Shown piece by piece: positions 21,701 through 31,707 of a stretch of DNA of 64,000 nucleotides. The position numbers and the translations under genes are program-made. The notes beneath the pieces were generated by a model, which did no database searches, had not been told where the DNA came from, and worked only from the letters and a program-made list of their open reading frames with translations. Source of the stretch: Macropodus opercularis (taxonomy: Eukaryota; Chordata; Actinopteri; Anabantiformes; Osphronemidae); contig CM061106.1 in NCBI GenBank assembly GCA_030770545.1, positions 16,823,001 through 16,887,000 on the forward strand, given 5' to 3'. Position 1 is the stretch's first letter, and each line of letters opens with the position of its first letter.

Positions 21701-22767
21701 TGGGAAGAGTAGTGCTGCCAGCAGGTTTGAGAGGAACTGTGTTTCAGGAGGCACATGGGCTTGCGCATGTAGGAGTCAGACAGATGGAGAAGAATTTAAA
21801 AGACTGGTGGCATCCTTTTCTCCCAGACATGGTCAAACATCATGTGAAAACATGTCAAATATGCACAGGATACAATGTGAAAGCAGGAGTCCAGACAACT
21901 GAAGGACGATTTGCTCCAGTGGCAGGGCCAGGAGAGGAAATCATCATAGATTACACAGATATGGGTGAGACAGTGGAAGGAAAGAGGTATCTACTGGTGT
22001 GTGTGGATGCCTATTCAGGATGGCCAGAGGCGTGGCCAGCAAAACATGAAGACAGCACAACTGTTATCAAGTGTTTAATAAACCATTACATACCAAACCA
22101 TGGGTTTCCTAGAAAAGTCCGATCGGACAACGGTACACATTTTAAGAATCAGGATTTATAGAAGGTCGAACAGATGTTGGGATTGAAACATTCGTTTGGA
22201 ACAGTGTATCATCCCCAGTCACAGGGAAAAGTGGAGAGAATGAACCAAACGCTTAAGACAAAATTGGCAAAAATCTGTGCACAGACCAAATTGAACTGGG
22301 TTCAGGCATTACCAATCGCTCTGATGAGTGTCAGGACGTCAGTTAATAGGATAACACAGTTCACACCTCATGAACTGTTAACAGGAAGACCCTTCCCGGG
22401 ACCGGGAGAGGGACTGCAGTTAACTGAAATGCCCCGTAGAGGGTACAAAGCGTGTCATGACCAACTAACGGCTCTCGTTGCAGAATTTTCCACGCAGGTT
22501 ACGGGAGCCAAAGGATCTCCAGAGTCCAAGAAACCACATACGGCTGAGTGGGTCCTTTTGAAAGTGATAAGGAGGAAGTGGTCTGAGCCACGGTGGACAG
22601 GACCGTTCCAAGTGACGGAGCGAACATCCCATGCAGTGAGACTGAAGGGGAAAGGTGACATATGGTATCACTGGAGCATGTGTGCTCCAACAGATGAGCC
22701 AGCCAGAGACGTAAGAAGTACAGAGAGAGATCTCCGGGCTCTTGAAAGTTCCTCTGTAACCCCCTAA
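18637..22767 (+). CDS. pol: Pro-Pol polyprotein, interrupted by in-frame UAG
   Basis: Expressed as an extension of Gag; numbering starts at the codon after the UGA. Protease: active-site V-DTGA at residues 30-33 and a C-terminal GRDLL motif. Residues about 145-345 form an extra region with HVTL (189-192) and HVSL (252-255). Reverse transcriptase: catalytic YVDD at 521-524. RNase H: acidic residues including D823, D887 and D957. Integrase: HHCC zinc finger (H at 21754 and 21766, C at 21853 and 21862) and a catalytic DDE triad at D 21949, D 22126 and E 22234, the last two separated by 35 residues. An amber codon at 22159-22161 lies between the second D and the E and truncates integrase. The same frame continues open to TAA 22765-22767, so this is a single nonsense change, not a frameshift. 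Confidence 0.93.
22159..22161 (+). other. premature amber codon in integrase
   Basis: TAG in frame 1, codon 1175 of pro-pol, inside the catalytic core between the second Asp and the Glu. It predicts loss of the catalytic Glu and the C-terminal domain. Confidence 0.93.
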
Positions 22768-22848
22768 GAAAGTCGAAAGCTTTTTCACTAAAGGGTATTA
22801 GTGAAAGATATAGGTAAAAAAGAGAGAGAGAAAAAAAAAAAAAAAAAC

Positions 22849-24927
22849 ATGATGGCATGGACATGGCCATATAAGAAGTTAATTGTATGTGTGATTGCTG
22901 TGCTGGCTATAGTAACTGTTTTAGGAACCTTGAGATGGAAAGAGTGGAGGCGTCACCATCTCAAACTGGAGAGGAAGGGCAGAGCGGCAAGTCATAGGGA
23001 CCAATGTCTCGTCAGGTATGGGGGAATTGAGTTGAACTACACGCGTGGCACTCTTACTAGATTCCAGTTTGATTTATGTTCCGTTATTAATTGTGGCCCA
23101 GACCGACAGAGTTGGAAAAATTGGAAAGGATACAGTGTGTATCTGTGTACAGAAGCTAATACAGATCGTTACTGTAGAGCACAGGATGCATATAGCGTTT
23201 CACCTTGTCCCTCATGGGGGGAGGTGATCAAAAATACAGGACAAAAGCCTACAACCGGAGGAGAAGGATGGTGGAGCAATGTGACATTCGGTGACAAGGC
23301 ACGTATCGCATATAACAACCTTCCACTCACTCTGACCATACCAGGAAAGTGGGTGGGGCCCACTCGAACACCAGGAAGTAGTATCAGTACTAATGCAGAT
23401 CGAAATGAAATGACATTTTATTGGATATTAGGGGTGCATCAACCAGGAAAAGATACATTGGGTATGATAAAAATTAATTTCCGGGAACCACAGAGTCGCA
23501 CAAAGAAAGACCAGAAGGCTGTTACTTCTGCTCCAGGAAAAGCACAGGACGAGGTTAAGAAACATGTTTTAACATTGGACTATACAAAATTATCCACCAC
23601 AGATATAATTCAACTAGCCACTGGTTACGGAGATAAGAATCTATGGCTAGATTGGTTAGTAGGCACAGCCAGAGAGCAAGGTATGACAAACTGCGTGGCA
23701 TGTTTATCAGCCCGTCCTCTGTTATACACTGAACCCGCCCCTTTGTATCCCGACAGTGACTCTTGGGGATACGACTGTATGGTAAAATTAACCTCACAGG
23801 CCACTCCTCTTAATTGTACAACATTGGCAGCAATATTTCCTCCTATTCGCAATGACACTAAACCACCTGTCTTTGCCCCACGGTTCAATAATTACACCTG
23901 TTTCTCCAGTAACGACCCCACAGGTGTGGCAGTAGGTAGCCTGAGAGGGACCTGGTGTGCTAAAAATGCTACAAACACAGTAGGGACCTGGGCAAGGGCG
24001 GATTTGTTTTGGATGTGTGATGAAACACGGTTGAGGGTGAATTTACCCACAGCCTGGAAGGGAAGATGTGCTATGGTGCGACTGGCAATACCTTTAATGT
24101 TGATAGGTCATAAAGATGGAAAGACTCATCTCAAGGCAATAACCGACCGACATGATCGGCATGATACCACCCGAAAACGTAGAAGGCATGTTTTGCAGAA
24201 ACGTAAACCACAGGGATTTGATTTATCTACAGGGAGCCCGACGTATATAGACGCAATAGGAGTGCCACGTGGAGTGCCGGATGAATTTAAACTGGCAGAT
24301 CAGATAGCTGGTGGATTTGAAAACATACCGGTTGTAGCCGCTCTCTTCCCAGTAACTCCTAACAAAAATATTGATAGAATTAATTATGTACATTACAATG
24401 TTCTGCGTCTAGCGAACTTGACCAGAGATGCAGTAGAAGGTCTGGCAGACCAAGTAGCTCCCACATCCCTGATGGCGGTGCAGAACCGTATGGCCTTGGA
24501 TATGTTGCTGGCGGAAAAGGGGGGAGTGTGCTCTATGTTTGGTGAGCAATGCTGTACGTTCATTCCTAACAATACGGCTCCTGATGGCTCCGTCACCAAG
24601 GCATTAGAGGGACTACGGACACTATCTAAGGAAATGCATGAAAATTCAGGGATTAATAATCCTCTTGATCATTGGATGAACAGAATGTTTGGAAAATGGA
24701 AAACCATGATTTTGTCTATATTTCTCTCCTTAGTAGGAATGGTGACGGCTCTAATCTTGTGTGGATGCTGCTGTATTCCCTGCACCCGAGCTTTGTGTCA
24801 GCATTTAATAGTGACTGCAATAGAAGGCAGGGATGCTCCTGCTACACAGATGCCACTGCTTAGAGGAGGCGCACCAAACGACGAGGAGGACGAACAGGAG
24901 GATATAGCAGTCATGGCGGTGTTGTAA
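22849..24927 (+). CDS. env: Env glycoprotein precursor (692 aa), intact frame
   Basis: Surface/transmembrane envelope glycoprotein. The tandem ATGs at 22849 and 22852 follow a 17-A run; the frame extends upstream without an ATG, so 22849 is chosen. A hydrophobic signal segment lies at residues about 10-28. SU is Cys-rich with several N-X-S/T sites and a CXXC motif (CVAC, from residue 282). A furin-type basic site RKRRR is at 442-446. In TM, the heptad region is followed by CX6CC (C561, C568, C569), implying a disulfide-linked SU-TM. The hydrophobic, fusion-like segment is internal, about 60 residues after the cleavage site. The membrane anchor spans about 620-640, followed by a Cys-rich juxtamembrane stretch (possible palmitoylation) and a short acidic tail. 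It starts 82 bp after the pol stop; expression would need a spliced mRNA. Confidence 0.92.
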   Translation: MMAWTWPYKKLIVCVIAVLAIVTVLGTLRWKEWRRHHLKLERKGRAASHRDQCLVRYGGIELNYTRGTLTRFQFDLCSVINCGPDRQSWKNWKGYSVYLCTEANTDRYCRAQDAYSVSPCPSWGEVIKNTGQKPTTGGEGWWSNVTFGDKARIAYNNLPLTLTIPGKWVGPTRTPGSSISTNADRNEMTFYWILGVHQPGKDTLGMIKINFREPQSRTKKDQKAVTSAPGKAQDEVKKHVLTLDYTKLSTTDIIQLATGYGDKNLWLDWLVGTAREQGMTNCVACLSARPLLYTEPAPLYPDSDSWGYDCMVKLTSQATPLNCTTLAAIFPPIRNDTKPPVFAPRFNNYTCFSSNDPTGVAVGSLRGTWCAKNATNTVGTWARADLFWMCDETRLRVNLPTAWKGRCAMVRLAIPLMLIGHKDGKTHLKAITDRHDRHDTTRKRRRHVLQKRKPQGFDLSTGSPTYIDAIGVPRGVPDEFKLADQIAGGFENIPVVAALFPVTPNKNIDRINYVHYNVLRLANLTRDAVEGLADQVAPTSLMAVQNRMALDMLLAEKGGVCSMFGEQCCTFIPNNTAPDGSVTKALEGLRTLSKEMHENSGINNPLDHWMNRMFGKWKTMILSIFLSLVGMVTALILCGCCCIPCTRALCQHLIVTAIEGRDAPATQMPLLRGGAPNDEEDEQEDIAVMAVL

Positions 24928-24929
24928 GT

Positions 24930-24949
24930 GGTCTCTCGGATGAGAGACC
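24930..24949 (+). other. hairpin abutting the polypurine tract
   Basis: Perfect 8-bp inverted repeat GGTCTCTC/GAGAGACC around GGAT, ending exactly where the polypurine tract begins, just after the env stop. Confidence 0.85.
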
Positions 24950-24960
24950 AAAAGGGGAAT
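24950..24960 (+). promoter_or_regulatory. polypurine tract (plus-strand primer)
   Basis: AAAAGGGGAAT directly precedes the 3' LTR TG, the standard position for the RNase H-resistant primer of plus-strand synthesis. Confidence 0.92.
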
Positions 24961-25306
24961 TGTAGGAATCTAAATAGTTAAGTAGTAGTTAAAATAGTAG
25001 TTGAAAGCTTAGATAGTAGGATGCAGGCAGAAAACAGAACAAGCCGATTGCATTAAAGTATAGTTTGAAACACACACATCAGATTTAGAGAATAGTAGAG
25101 ACACCAGATGCACCCAGACACGGCAGAAAATAAGATAAGTAGGGAGTGAAACATGTGAATGTCTGTAGAAGGAATGTGCTTGGATCCATAGGTTATGGGA
25201 CCACAAAGCAACGGAGAAGATAAGACACCAATAAACCAGCCATGGAGACGAACACCAGACCACGGAATCAGGATCCTGTTACACCACAGAAAGATGCTCT
25301 GTCCAG

Positions 25307-25314
25307 CATAAAAG
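25307..25314 (+). promoter_or_regulatory. LTR TATA-like box
   Basis: CATAAAAG, 111 bp upstream of the AATAAA signal, consistent with U3/R organisation. Confidence 0.6.
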
Positions 25315-25424
25315 TGTGGGTCGAGGGACAGACAGTGTCAGTCAGACTTCGTGCCCTGACTATATGCTGTATAGTATAGAGACAGACTGACCCAGGCCTG
25401 TACATTATTATTCTTCAAGTTTGA

Positions 25425-25430
25425 AATAAA
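25425..25430 (+). terminator. LTR polyadenylation signal AATAAA
   Basis: Canonical hexamer in the R region of the 3' LTR, followed by a T-rich stretch. Confidence 0.8.
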
Positions 25431-25510
25431 AGTAAGACTGATTTTTATCAGACGTTTCTCCTCATCATTCAACGAACGCGCAGAGCTGGAATTGGGAGAG
25501 CAGCTCAACA

Positions 25511-25514
25511 TCAT
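25511..25514. other. ERV target-site duplication, right copy (TCAT)
   Basis: Pairs with 15747-15750. Confidence 0.9.
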
Positions 25515-26073
25515 CCAAAGAAAATGGCAGCTCACCCCTACTTTACAGAAGGTCCCAAAACAAACAGAATATAGGCACAAGGCCCACAACAAGTGCGAAT
25601 ACACTAAGGAACAAACGCTCCTTAGGGAAATGCAGGTAACTGCACTGTAGCTGTCACTGGCTCTATTGTGCTATACTGAGCCTGGTGTTTGAATTTTTTG
25701 GAAAAGTAGCCTGTGCCCTGCTCATCCTCTTGCAGAAGTTAAAGCCCCGGCACCATACCCACTCGCGTCCACCTCCAGCTTAAAGGGGCGCCAAAAAAAT
25801 GGGGCTCCTAGCTCAGGCGCACTGCAGAAGAGCACTTTGGCAGAGCCGGAAGCGTTTTGGCACTGCGGAGTCCAAAAAAAAAAGATTTGTTGTGAAGTTC
25901 AGTGAGTTACTTGGTTCGATTCCCGCCGAAGGAAAGCCGTAACGGCCGCAGTTGAGTCCAGTAAGTTAAAGAGTAAATCTGATTATCTTCTGCAACTTGC
26001 CGCGTCCACTTAGAAGTACAGGAGAAGCTTTGGTCCGCCGACTTGAAAAAAGGGGGCAGCAGTCCCCGTCCTC

Positions 26074-26145
26074 TGCATTGGCCGGGAATTGAACCCGGGT
26101 CAACTGCTTGGCAAGCAGCTATTCTCACCACTATACCACCAATGC
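26074..26145 (-). tRNA. tRNA-Gly (GCC)
   Basis: 72-nt cloverleaf, anticodon loop TTGCCAA (GCC), A and B boxes intact (GGTTCAATTCC). TTTTTT lies about 29 nt downstream. Confidence 0.9.
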
Positions 26146-26331
26146 TTGAAAGCCTGTCATTGCCTTATGGGCACGTGACAGTTACCTCCAAACGTTGCAT
26201 TGGCAAGAGGAAACACCTGGTTCCAAAGCGTTTCTGCACTGTGGAGTCTAAAGAAAAGATTTGTTGTGAAGTTTAGAGACTTCCTCTGCTGCGTTATGTA
26301 CTTCTCATCTGTAGAGGGCTTACGGCGTGAA

Positions 26332-26353
26332 GCCTGGCTACCTGAGTCGGTAG
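26332..26353 (+). pseudogene. tRNA-Lys-like 5' fragment
   Basis: Only acceptor 5' strand and D-arm remain; sequence then jumps into the spacer found downstream in other C units. Confidence 0.75.
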
Positions 26354-26556
26354 GTACATGTCACCTTCAACGTGTTTGCATGCACTCAAGGAACCACAGT
26401 AAAGTGTGCTTTGTTTCACAAGCTGGTTTGGAAAGGTCTAACCTGTTTTCTTCATTGGAACCAGGGAATTAGAGAAACCCGGTTCTTTCCCAAAAAGATT
26501 TCCATTTAGATGGGATCCTCGATTGCCCGAGGAAGGTGCCAGTCACCAGCTCCGTC

Positions 26557-26628
26557 TCCCTGGTGGTCTAGTGGCTAGGATTCGGCACTTTCACTGCCGC
26601 GGCCCGGGTTCGATTCCTGGTCAGGGAA
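26557..26628 (+). tRNA. tRNA-Glu (UUC)
   Basis: Anticodon loop CTTTCAC; acceptor and B box intact, one G-U in the T-stem; TTTT about 10 nt downstream. Confidence 0.9.
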
Positions 26629-26761
26629 TGCCGTTTTAGCCGCGGTTGAGTTCAGTACGTTGAAGACTAAATCTGATTACCTTCTGCAACTTGCTTGCTT
26701 AGAGGTGCAGGAGAAGCTTTGGTCCGCTGACTTTAAAAAGGGGGCAGTTGTGCCTGTCCTC

Positions 26762-26833
26762 TGCATTGGCCGGGAATTGAACCCGGGTCAACTGCTTGGG
26801 AAGCAGCTATTCTCACCACTATACCACCAATGC
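26762..26833 (-). tRNA. tRNA-Gly (CCC)
   Basis: Anticodon loop TTCCCAA, canonical T-arm, TTTTT downstream. Confidence 0.9.
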
Positions 26834-27555
26834 TTAAAAGCGTCCCCTTGCCCTATGGGGACGTGACAGATTACTCCAAACGCCGCAAGAGGACGTTCCC
26901 AGATTGCATCACTAAGCTCTGTCACGTCCCCATCTAGGTAGGGCGCGTAAACTAGCGAATGTGACCAGGTTTTTCCAAACCAGCACACACTAAGCCAAGT
27001 AATAAGCGCACTCCAGAGAAGACGTATCCTCATCAAAAGAAAATGGCAGCTCACCCCTACAAGGCCCACAACAAGTGCGAATACACTAAGAAACAAACGC
27101 TCCTTAGGGAAATGAAGGTAACTGCACTGTAGCTGTCACTGGCTCTATTGTGCTATACTGAGCCTGGTGTTTGAATTTTTTGGAAAAGTAGCCTGTGCCC
27201 TGCTCATCCTCTTGCAGAAGTTAAAGCCCCGGCACCATACCCACTCGCGTCCACCTCCAGCTTAAAGGGGCGCCAAAAAAATGGGGCTCCTAGCTCAGGC
27301 GCACTGCAGAAGAGCACTTTGGCAGAGCCGGAAGCGTTTTGGCACTGCGGAGTCCAAAAAAAAAAGATTTGTTGTGAAGTTCAGTGAGTTACTTGGTTCG
27401 ATTCCCGCCGAAGGAAAGCCGTAACGGCCGCAGTTGAGTCCAGTAAGTTAAAGAGTAAATCTGATTATCTTCTGCAACTTGCCGCGTCCACTTAGAAGTA
27501 CAGGAGAAGCTTTGGTCCGCCGACTTGAAAAAAGGGGGCAGCAGTCCCCGTCCTG

Positions 27556-27627
27556 TGCATTGGCCGGGAATTGAACCCGGGTAAACTGCTTGGCAAGCAG
27601 CTATTCTCACCTCTATATCACCAATGC
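27556..27627 (-). tRNA. tRNA-Gly (GCC), D-arm variant
   Basis: A-box region altered (GATATAGAGG), plus one change between anticodon and T arms. Probably weakened. Confidence 0.78.
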
Positions 27628-27813
27628 TTGAAAGCCTGTCATTGCCTTATGGGCACGTGACAGTTACCTCCAAACGTTGCAAGGGCAAAAGGAAACACCT
27701 GGTTCCAAAGCGTTTCTGCACTGTGGAGTCTAAAGAAAAGATTTGTTGTGAAGTTTAGAGACTTCCTCTGCTGCGTTATGTACTTCTCATCTGTAGAGGG
27801 CTTACGGCGTGAA

Positions 27814-27886
27814 GCCTGGCTACTTGAGTCGGTAGAGCATCAGACTTTTGATCTGAGTGTCCAAGTGTCAAGTCCCTACTCAGCCG
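27814..27886 (+). pseudogene. tRNA-Lys-like pseudogene
   Basis: Anticodon TTT retained (CTTTTGA loop) but A box (TACTTGAG) and B box are degraded. Confidence 0.8.
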
Positions 27887-28179
27887 AAGGCACCTTATTT
27901 CTGCAGGTCTTTAGTGTTGAGAGGTGACGTCGAAAATCGCTTCGACGTGCTGTTGCCAACAGAGCTTTGCGTGCTTTTCTCCCCAAGGCGTCACTAAAAC
28001 CTCCTCCTGTTCTGTCAAACACAGCGCAATTACTGTGAAGGCACCTATGCTCGTCACCATGCTACCAGTTTTGTGAAACCTGGTAACAAACATGTCACTT
28101 TCAACGTGTTTGCATGCACTCAAGGAACCACAGTAAGGTGTGCTTTGTTTCACAAGCTGGTTTGGAAAGGTCTAACCTG

Positions 28180-28194
28180 TGTTCCCGGTCGGGG
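28180..28194 (+). pseudogene. tRNA-Glu 3' fragment
   Basis: Only the T-stem 3' strand and acceptor (TTCCCGGTCGGGGAA) remain; the rest of the gene and its upstream spacer are deleted. Confidence 0.72.
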
Positions 28195-28329
28195 AATGCC
28201 GTTTTAGCCGCGGTTGAGTTCAGTACGTTGAAGACTAAATCTGATTACCTTCTGCATCTTGCTTGCTTAGAGGTGCAGGAGAAGCTTTGGTCCGCTGACT
28301 TGAAAAAGGGGGCAGTTGTGCCTGTCCTC

Positions 28330-28401
28330 TGCATTGGCCGGGAATTGAACCCGGGTCAACTGCTTGGGAAGCAGCTATTCTCACCACTATACCACCAATG
28401 C
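28330..28401 (-). tRNA. tRNA-Gly (CCC)
   Basis: Intact copy of the Gly(CCC) gene. Confidence 0.9.
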
Positions 28402-29174
28402 TTAAAAGCGTCCCCTTGCCCTATGGGGACGTGACAGATTACTCCAAACGCCGCAAGAGGACGTTCCCAGATTGCATCACTAAGCTCTGTCACGTCCCCA
28501 TCTAGGTAGGGCGCGTAACACACGAATGTGACCAGGTTATTCCAAACCCGTTCTCCCCAAACCAGCACACACTAAGCCAAGTAATAAGCGCACACCAGAG
28601 AAGACGTAACCTCATCCAAAGAAAATGGCAGCTCACCCCTACTTTACAGAAGGTCCCAAAACAAACAGAATATAGGCACAAGGCCCACAACAAGTGCGAA
28701 TACACTAAGGAACAAACGCTCCTTAGGGAAATGCAGGTAACTGCACTGTAGCTGTCACTGGCTCTATTGTGCTATACTGAGCCTGGTGTTTGAATTTTTT
28801 GGAAAAGTAGCCTGTGCCCTGCTCATCCTCTTGCAGAAGTTAAAGCCCCGGCACCATACCCACTCGCGTCCACCTCCAGCTTAAAGGGGCGCGTAAAAAA
28901 TGGGGCTCCTAGCTCAGGCGCACTGCAGAAGAGCACTTTGGCAGAGCCGGAAGCGTTTTGGCACTGCGGAGTCCAAAAAAAAAAGATTTGTTGTGAAGTT
29001 CAGTGAGTTACTTGGTTCGATTCCCGCCGAAGGAAAGCCGTAACGGCCGCAGTTGAGTCCAGTAAGTTAAAGAGTAAATCTGATTATCTTCTGCAACTTG
29101 CCGCGTCCACTTAGAAGTACAGGAGAAGCTTTGGTCCGCCGACTTGAAAAAAGGGGGCAGCAGTCCCCGTCCTC

Positions 29175-29246
29175 TGCATTGGCCGGGAATTGAACCCGGG
29201 TCAACTGCTTGGCAAGCAGCTATTCTCACCTCTATACCACCAATGC
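29175..29246 (-). tRNA. tRNA-Gly (GCC), D-arm variant
   Basis: Single A-box-region change (TATAGAGG); T-arm and anticodon arm intact. Confidence 0.83.
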
Positions 29247-29317
29247 TTGAAATCCTGTCATTGCCTTATGGGCACGTGACAGTTACCTCCAAACGTTGCA
29301 TTGTCACCAGCGTCGTC

Positions 29318-29389
29318 TCCCTGGTGGTCTAATGGCTAGGATTCGTCACTTTCACTGCCGCGGCCCGGGTTCGATCCCCGGTCAGGGAA
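29318..29389 (+). tRNA. tRNA-Glu (UUC), at a C/A unit junction
   Basis: Anticodon loop CTTTCAC as in C units, but followed by the A-type flank (AGCCATTTAGCCGAGGG). One anticodon-stem mismatch (CGTCA/TGCCG). Confidence 0.82.
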
Positions 29390-29562
29390 AAGCCATTTAG
29401 CCGAGGGTCAGTCCAATACGTTCAAGTCTGGTTTGCCGCTGTAACGTAAGAACATGCGACGTCGGGCCCTTTGTGCTTTCTTACACGTCCAGCAGAATGT
29501 ATCGCACGTTTCAATTGCAGTCTGAGTCGAAAAGGGAACTGACGTGACATTCCTCTGACACT

Positions 29563-29633
29563 GCGTTGGCCAAGAATCCAACCTGGATCCACTGCTTGGG
29601 AAGCACTTATTTTCAACTTTATACCACCGATGC
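29563..29633 (-). pseudogene. tRNA-Gly (CCC) pseudogene, fuller copy
   Basis: All arms can be traced with anticodon loop TTCCCAA, but D-arm, B box (GGTTGGATTC) and T-stem are mutated. It is the least decayed A-type Gly. Confidence 0.8.
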
Positions 29634-30354
29634 TCGAAAGCCCGGCATCGCCCTATGGGCACGTGACAGAAACCGTACAATGCCGCAAGACTAACCTCCC
29701 AGAATGCCAGTTTCCATCACTGAACTCTTTCATTTGCCGGACTAGAACGCAAAGGCTTCTTACGTGTGGTGAATGAGAGGCAGAGAGCACGAGTAAAGTC
29801 TCTAGTGATGACAGGACTTTTACCTATGCGCAATGAGGCCAGGGGTTTAACCACATAAGCCGTCCACCTCAGTTTTATTCCATCCGTCTGGAAGACTTTA
29901 TCGAGCGAGGGGCTGCGTACACCACGGACGGGTCGCTGCTCCATTAGCACTACACGCAGGAGTGGTCGCACTGCCACAGCTGAAAGACGAGGGGCCATTC
30001 GTTCCAGCAACTTGTGACTTTCAAGGTCGAGTCCAAACACAAACACAGCACAACTACTTTGGAGGGATCTGTGGTTGTGACTATACCACCAGTGTTGTGA
30101 ACCCTGGTGCTGGCATGTCAACAGGTGACAAACGTGTCATTAATTTTTGCCCTACGATAAAGACAAATACCACCTGTCAAAAGGCCCGGTGTTCTTCTAC
30201 CTACTCGGGCACTGATGTATCAAGCGGGTTCCAGGCACAGGTGGGGCATGACCAACAGTATTTGACCCGGCCTTCTATGGAGGTTGCTCTCGCTGAAGTA
30301 TAAGTTACTTCCTCTATTGTGTACTTTCTCCCTCTAGAGGGTTTGTAGCGTGAA

Positions 30355-30427
30355 GCCTGTGTAGCTCAGTCGGTAGAGCATCAGACTTTTAATCTGAGGG
30401 CCCAGGGTTCAAGTCCCTGCTCAGGCA
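30355..30427 (+). tRNA. tRNA-Lys (UUU)
   Basis: Same sequence as the A1 copies; TTTT downstream. Confidence 0.92.
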
Positions 30428-30715
30428 AAGTTACCTGTTTTCTGCAGCTCACTAGTGACTTTGAAGGCACCCAAGGTCGTCGCTATACCACCAGTGGTGT
30501 GAAACCAGCTCAAATCATGTCTCCTTCTGAGTGTTTGCATGCAATCAAGAAACCCCATTAAGGTCCTCTTCCAACGGCTGGTTCGTCAATTGTTGGGAAC
30601 ATGTCAACGCTGTTTTCTCCGATGGAACCAGGGGATCCGAGAAAATCCATTTTCTCCAGGAAGACTTCCACGTAGAAGCTATCGTCCGAGGAATTTGCCC
30701 AGTGCTCGTACCTTC

Positions 30716-30787
30716 TCCCTGGTGGTCTAGTGGCTAGGATTCGGCGCTCTCACCGCCGCGGTCCGGGTTCGATCCCCGGTCAGGGAA
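30716..30787 (+). tRNA. tRNA-Glu (CUC)
   Basis: Anticodon loop CTCTCAC, canonical T-arm CCGGG-TTCGATC-CCCGG; the best-preserved A-type Glu. Only TTT follows closely. Confidence 0.9.
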
Positions 30788-31634
30788 AAACCATTTAGCC
30801 GAGGGTCAGTCCAATATGTTCAAGTCTGGTTTGCCGCTGTAATATAAGAACATGCGACGTCGGGCCCTTTGTGCTTTCTTACACGTCCAGCAGAATGTAT
30901 TGCACGTTTCAATTGCAGTCTGAGTCGAAAAGGGAACTGATGTGACCCGCTTTCAAATCTGCTTCTCCAAACTTACATTAGAGGCCTTGGTTTGCAACAA
31001 GCCGTTGGGAGCAACGGCAGTGCCATAGAACGTTTATTCTTTCTCGGTTGAGATCTTTAGAAACCAAAGTGTGTGACTCTGTTTGTTGTTGGGGTGTCTT
31101 GTCGCTCCAGAGGTGGATCTTTGTGAGGTGGATCTTTGTGCGGGACATTAGCGGCACCAAAAAAGCTTGGTGTTACCAGGAAACGCCATAGTCTTTGGAG
31201 TGTCAGGCACCAGCAGAGCCGAGTGCGTGGCCAACAACCCTTGGAGGCTTCGCTTAGGCTACGGTGACTTGTACGTGCCCATAGGGACGGAACAATGTCG
31301 CCACTCTTTGCTATCATGCTCTGATGTAGCAATTTGGACTTCAGAAGGAACACTGCTTACGGTGGAACATTCAATTCAGTTCGATACAATGTTTTTATAT
31401 AGCGCCAATTCACAACAACAGTTATCTTAAGGCACTTCACAAGTAAGGTTTAAGACCTTACACAACTATACCCAACAACAAATGCCACATAGAGCAGGGC
31501 TTCGGGCTGCACCAAATCAATTTTTGCGCAGGAGCCGCCACACATCGCCGACAAGGCAACGGCAAATGGAAGCGATGGCTTTCTAACTGTCAGGCACCGA
31601 TTCCGCCGTGAAAGAAAGCAGCAGCCGAACGTAG

Positions 31635-31707
31635 GTTTCTGTAGTGTAGTGGTTATCACGTTCGCCTTACGCGCGAAAGGTCCCTGGATCGATGCCGGGC
31701 AGAAACA
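31635..31707 (+). tRNA. tRNA-Val (UAC)
   Basis: Family consensus. Confidence 0.85.

Larger units (their letters stand above)
15751..25510 (+). mobile_element. endogenous retrovirus (class I/epsilon-like), defective provirus
   Basis: Order is truncated 5' LTR, repeated leader, gag, pro-pol, env, polypurine tract, full 3' LTR, flanked by a 4-bp TCAT duplication. The 4-bp duplication, same-frame gag/pro-pol split by one stop, single CCHC knuckle and CX6CC TM subunit fit gamma/epsilon-type fish retroviruses. Gag, pro-pol and env all occupy frame 1. The 5' LTR remnant matches the 3' LTR over 117 of 117 bases, suggesting recent insertion. It lacks a 5' promoter, R, U5 and recognisable primer-binding site, and integrase has an amber codon, so it cannot be autonomous as it stands. 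Confidence 0.96.
24961..25510 (+). repeat. 3' LTR, complete (550 bp)
   Basis: Begins TGTAGG and ends CAACA, next to TCAT. U3 runs to about the start site; TATA-like CATAAAAG is at 25307-25314 and the polyadenylation signal AATAAA at 25425-25430, followed by a short U5. It is the only complete LTR of the provirus and retains promoter-like and polyadenylation elements. Confidence 0.94.
25515..29317. repeat. C-type tRNA units after the ERV
   Basis: Three irregular C units with internal deletions; Gly(GCC) genes recur at 26074, 27556 and 29175. Spacers include a GC-rich block with a poly-A run (about 25790-25880, 27270-27365, 28890-28985) and a single, non-palindromic form of the AGTCCAGTAAG motif that is expanded in the later C block. 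No protein-coding signal seen. Confidence 0.88.
29318..30944. repeat. A-type segment A2 (about 1.2 units)
   Basis: Same unit as A1, entered through a tRNA-Glu gene whose 5' flank is C-type and whose 3' flank is A-type. It ends at the same A/B join as A1 (GATGTGACCCGC). Confidence 0.92.

Noticed and set aside
22801..22848. Upstream extension of env from a GTG
   Set aside because: It is encoded by an A/G-rich run with no ATG; tandem ATGs at 22849 and 22852 precede a proper signal-like segment.
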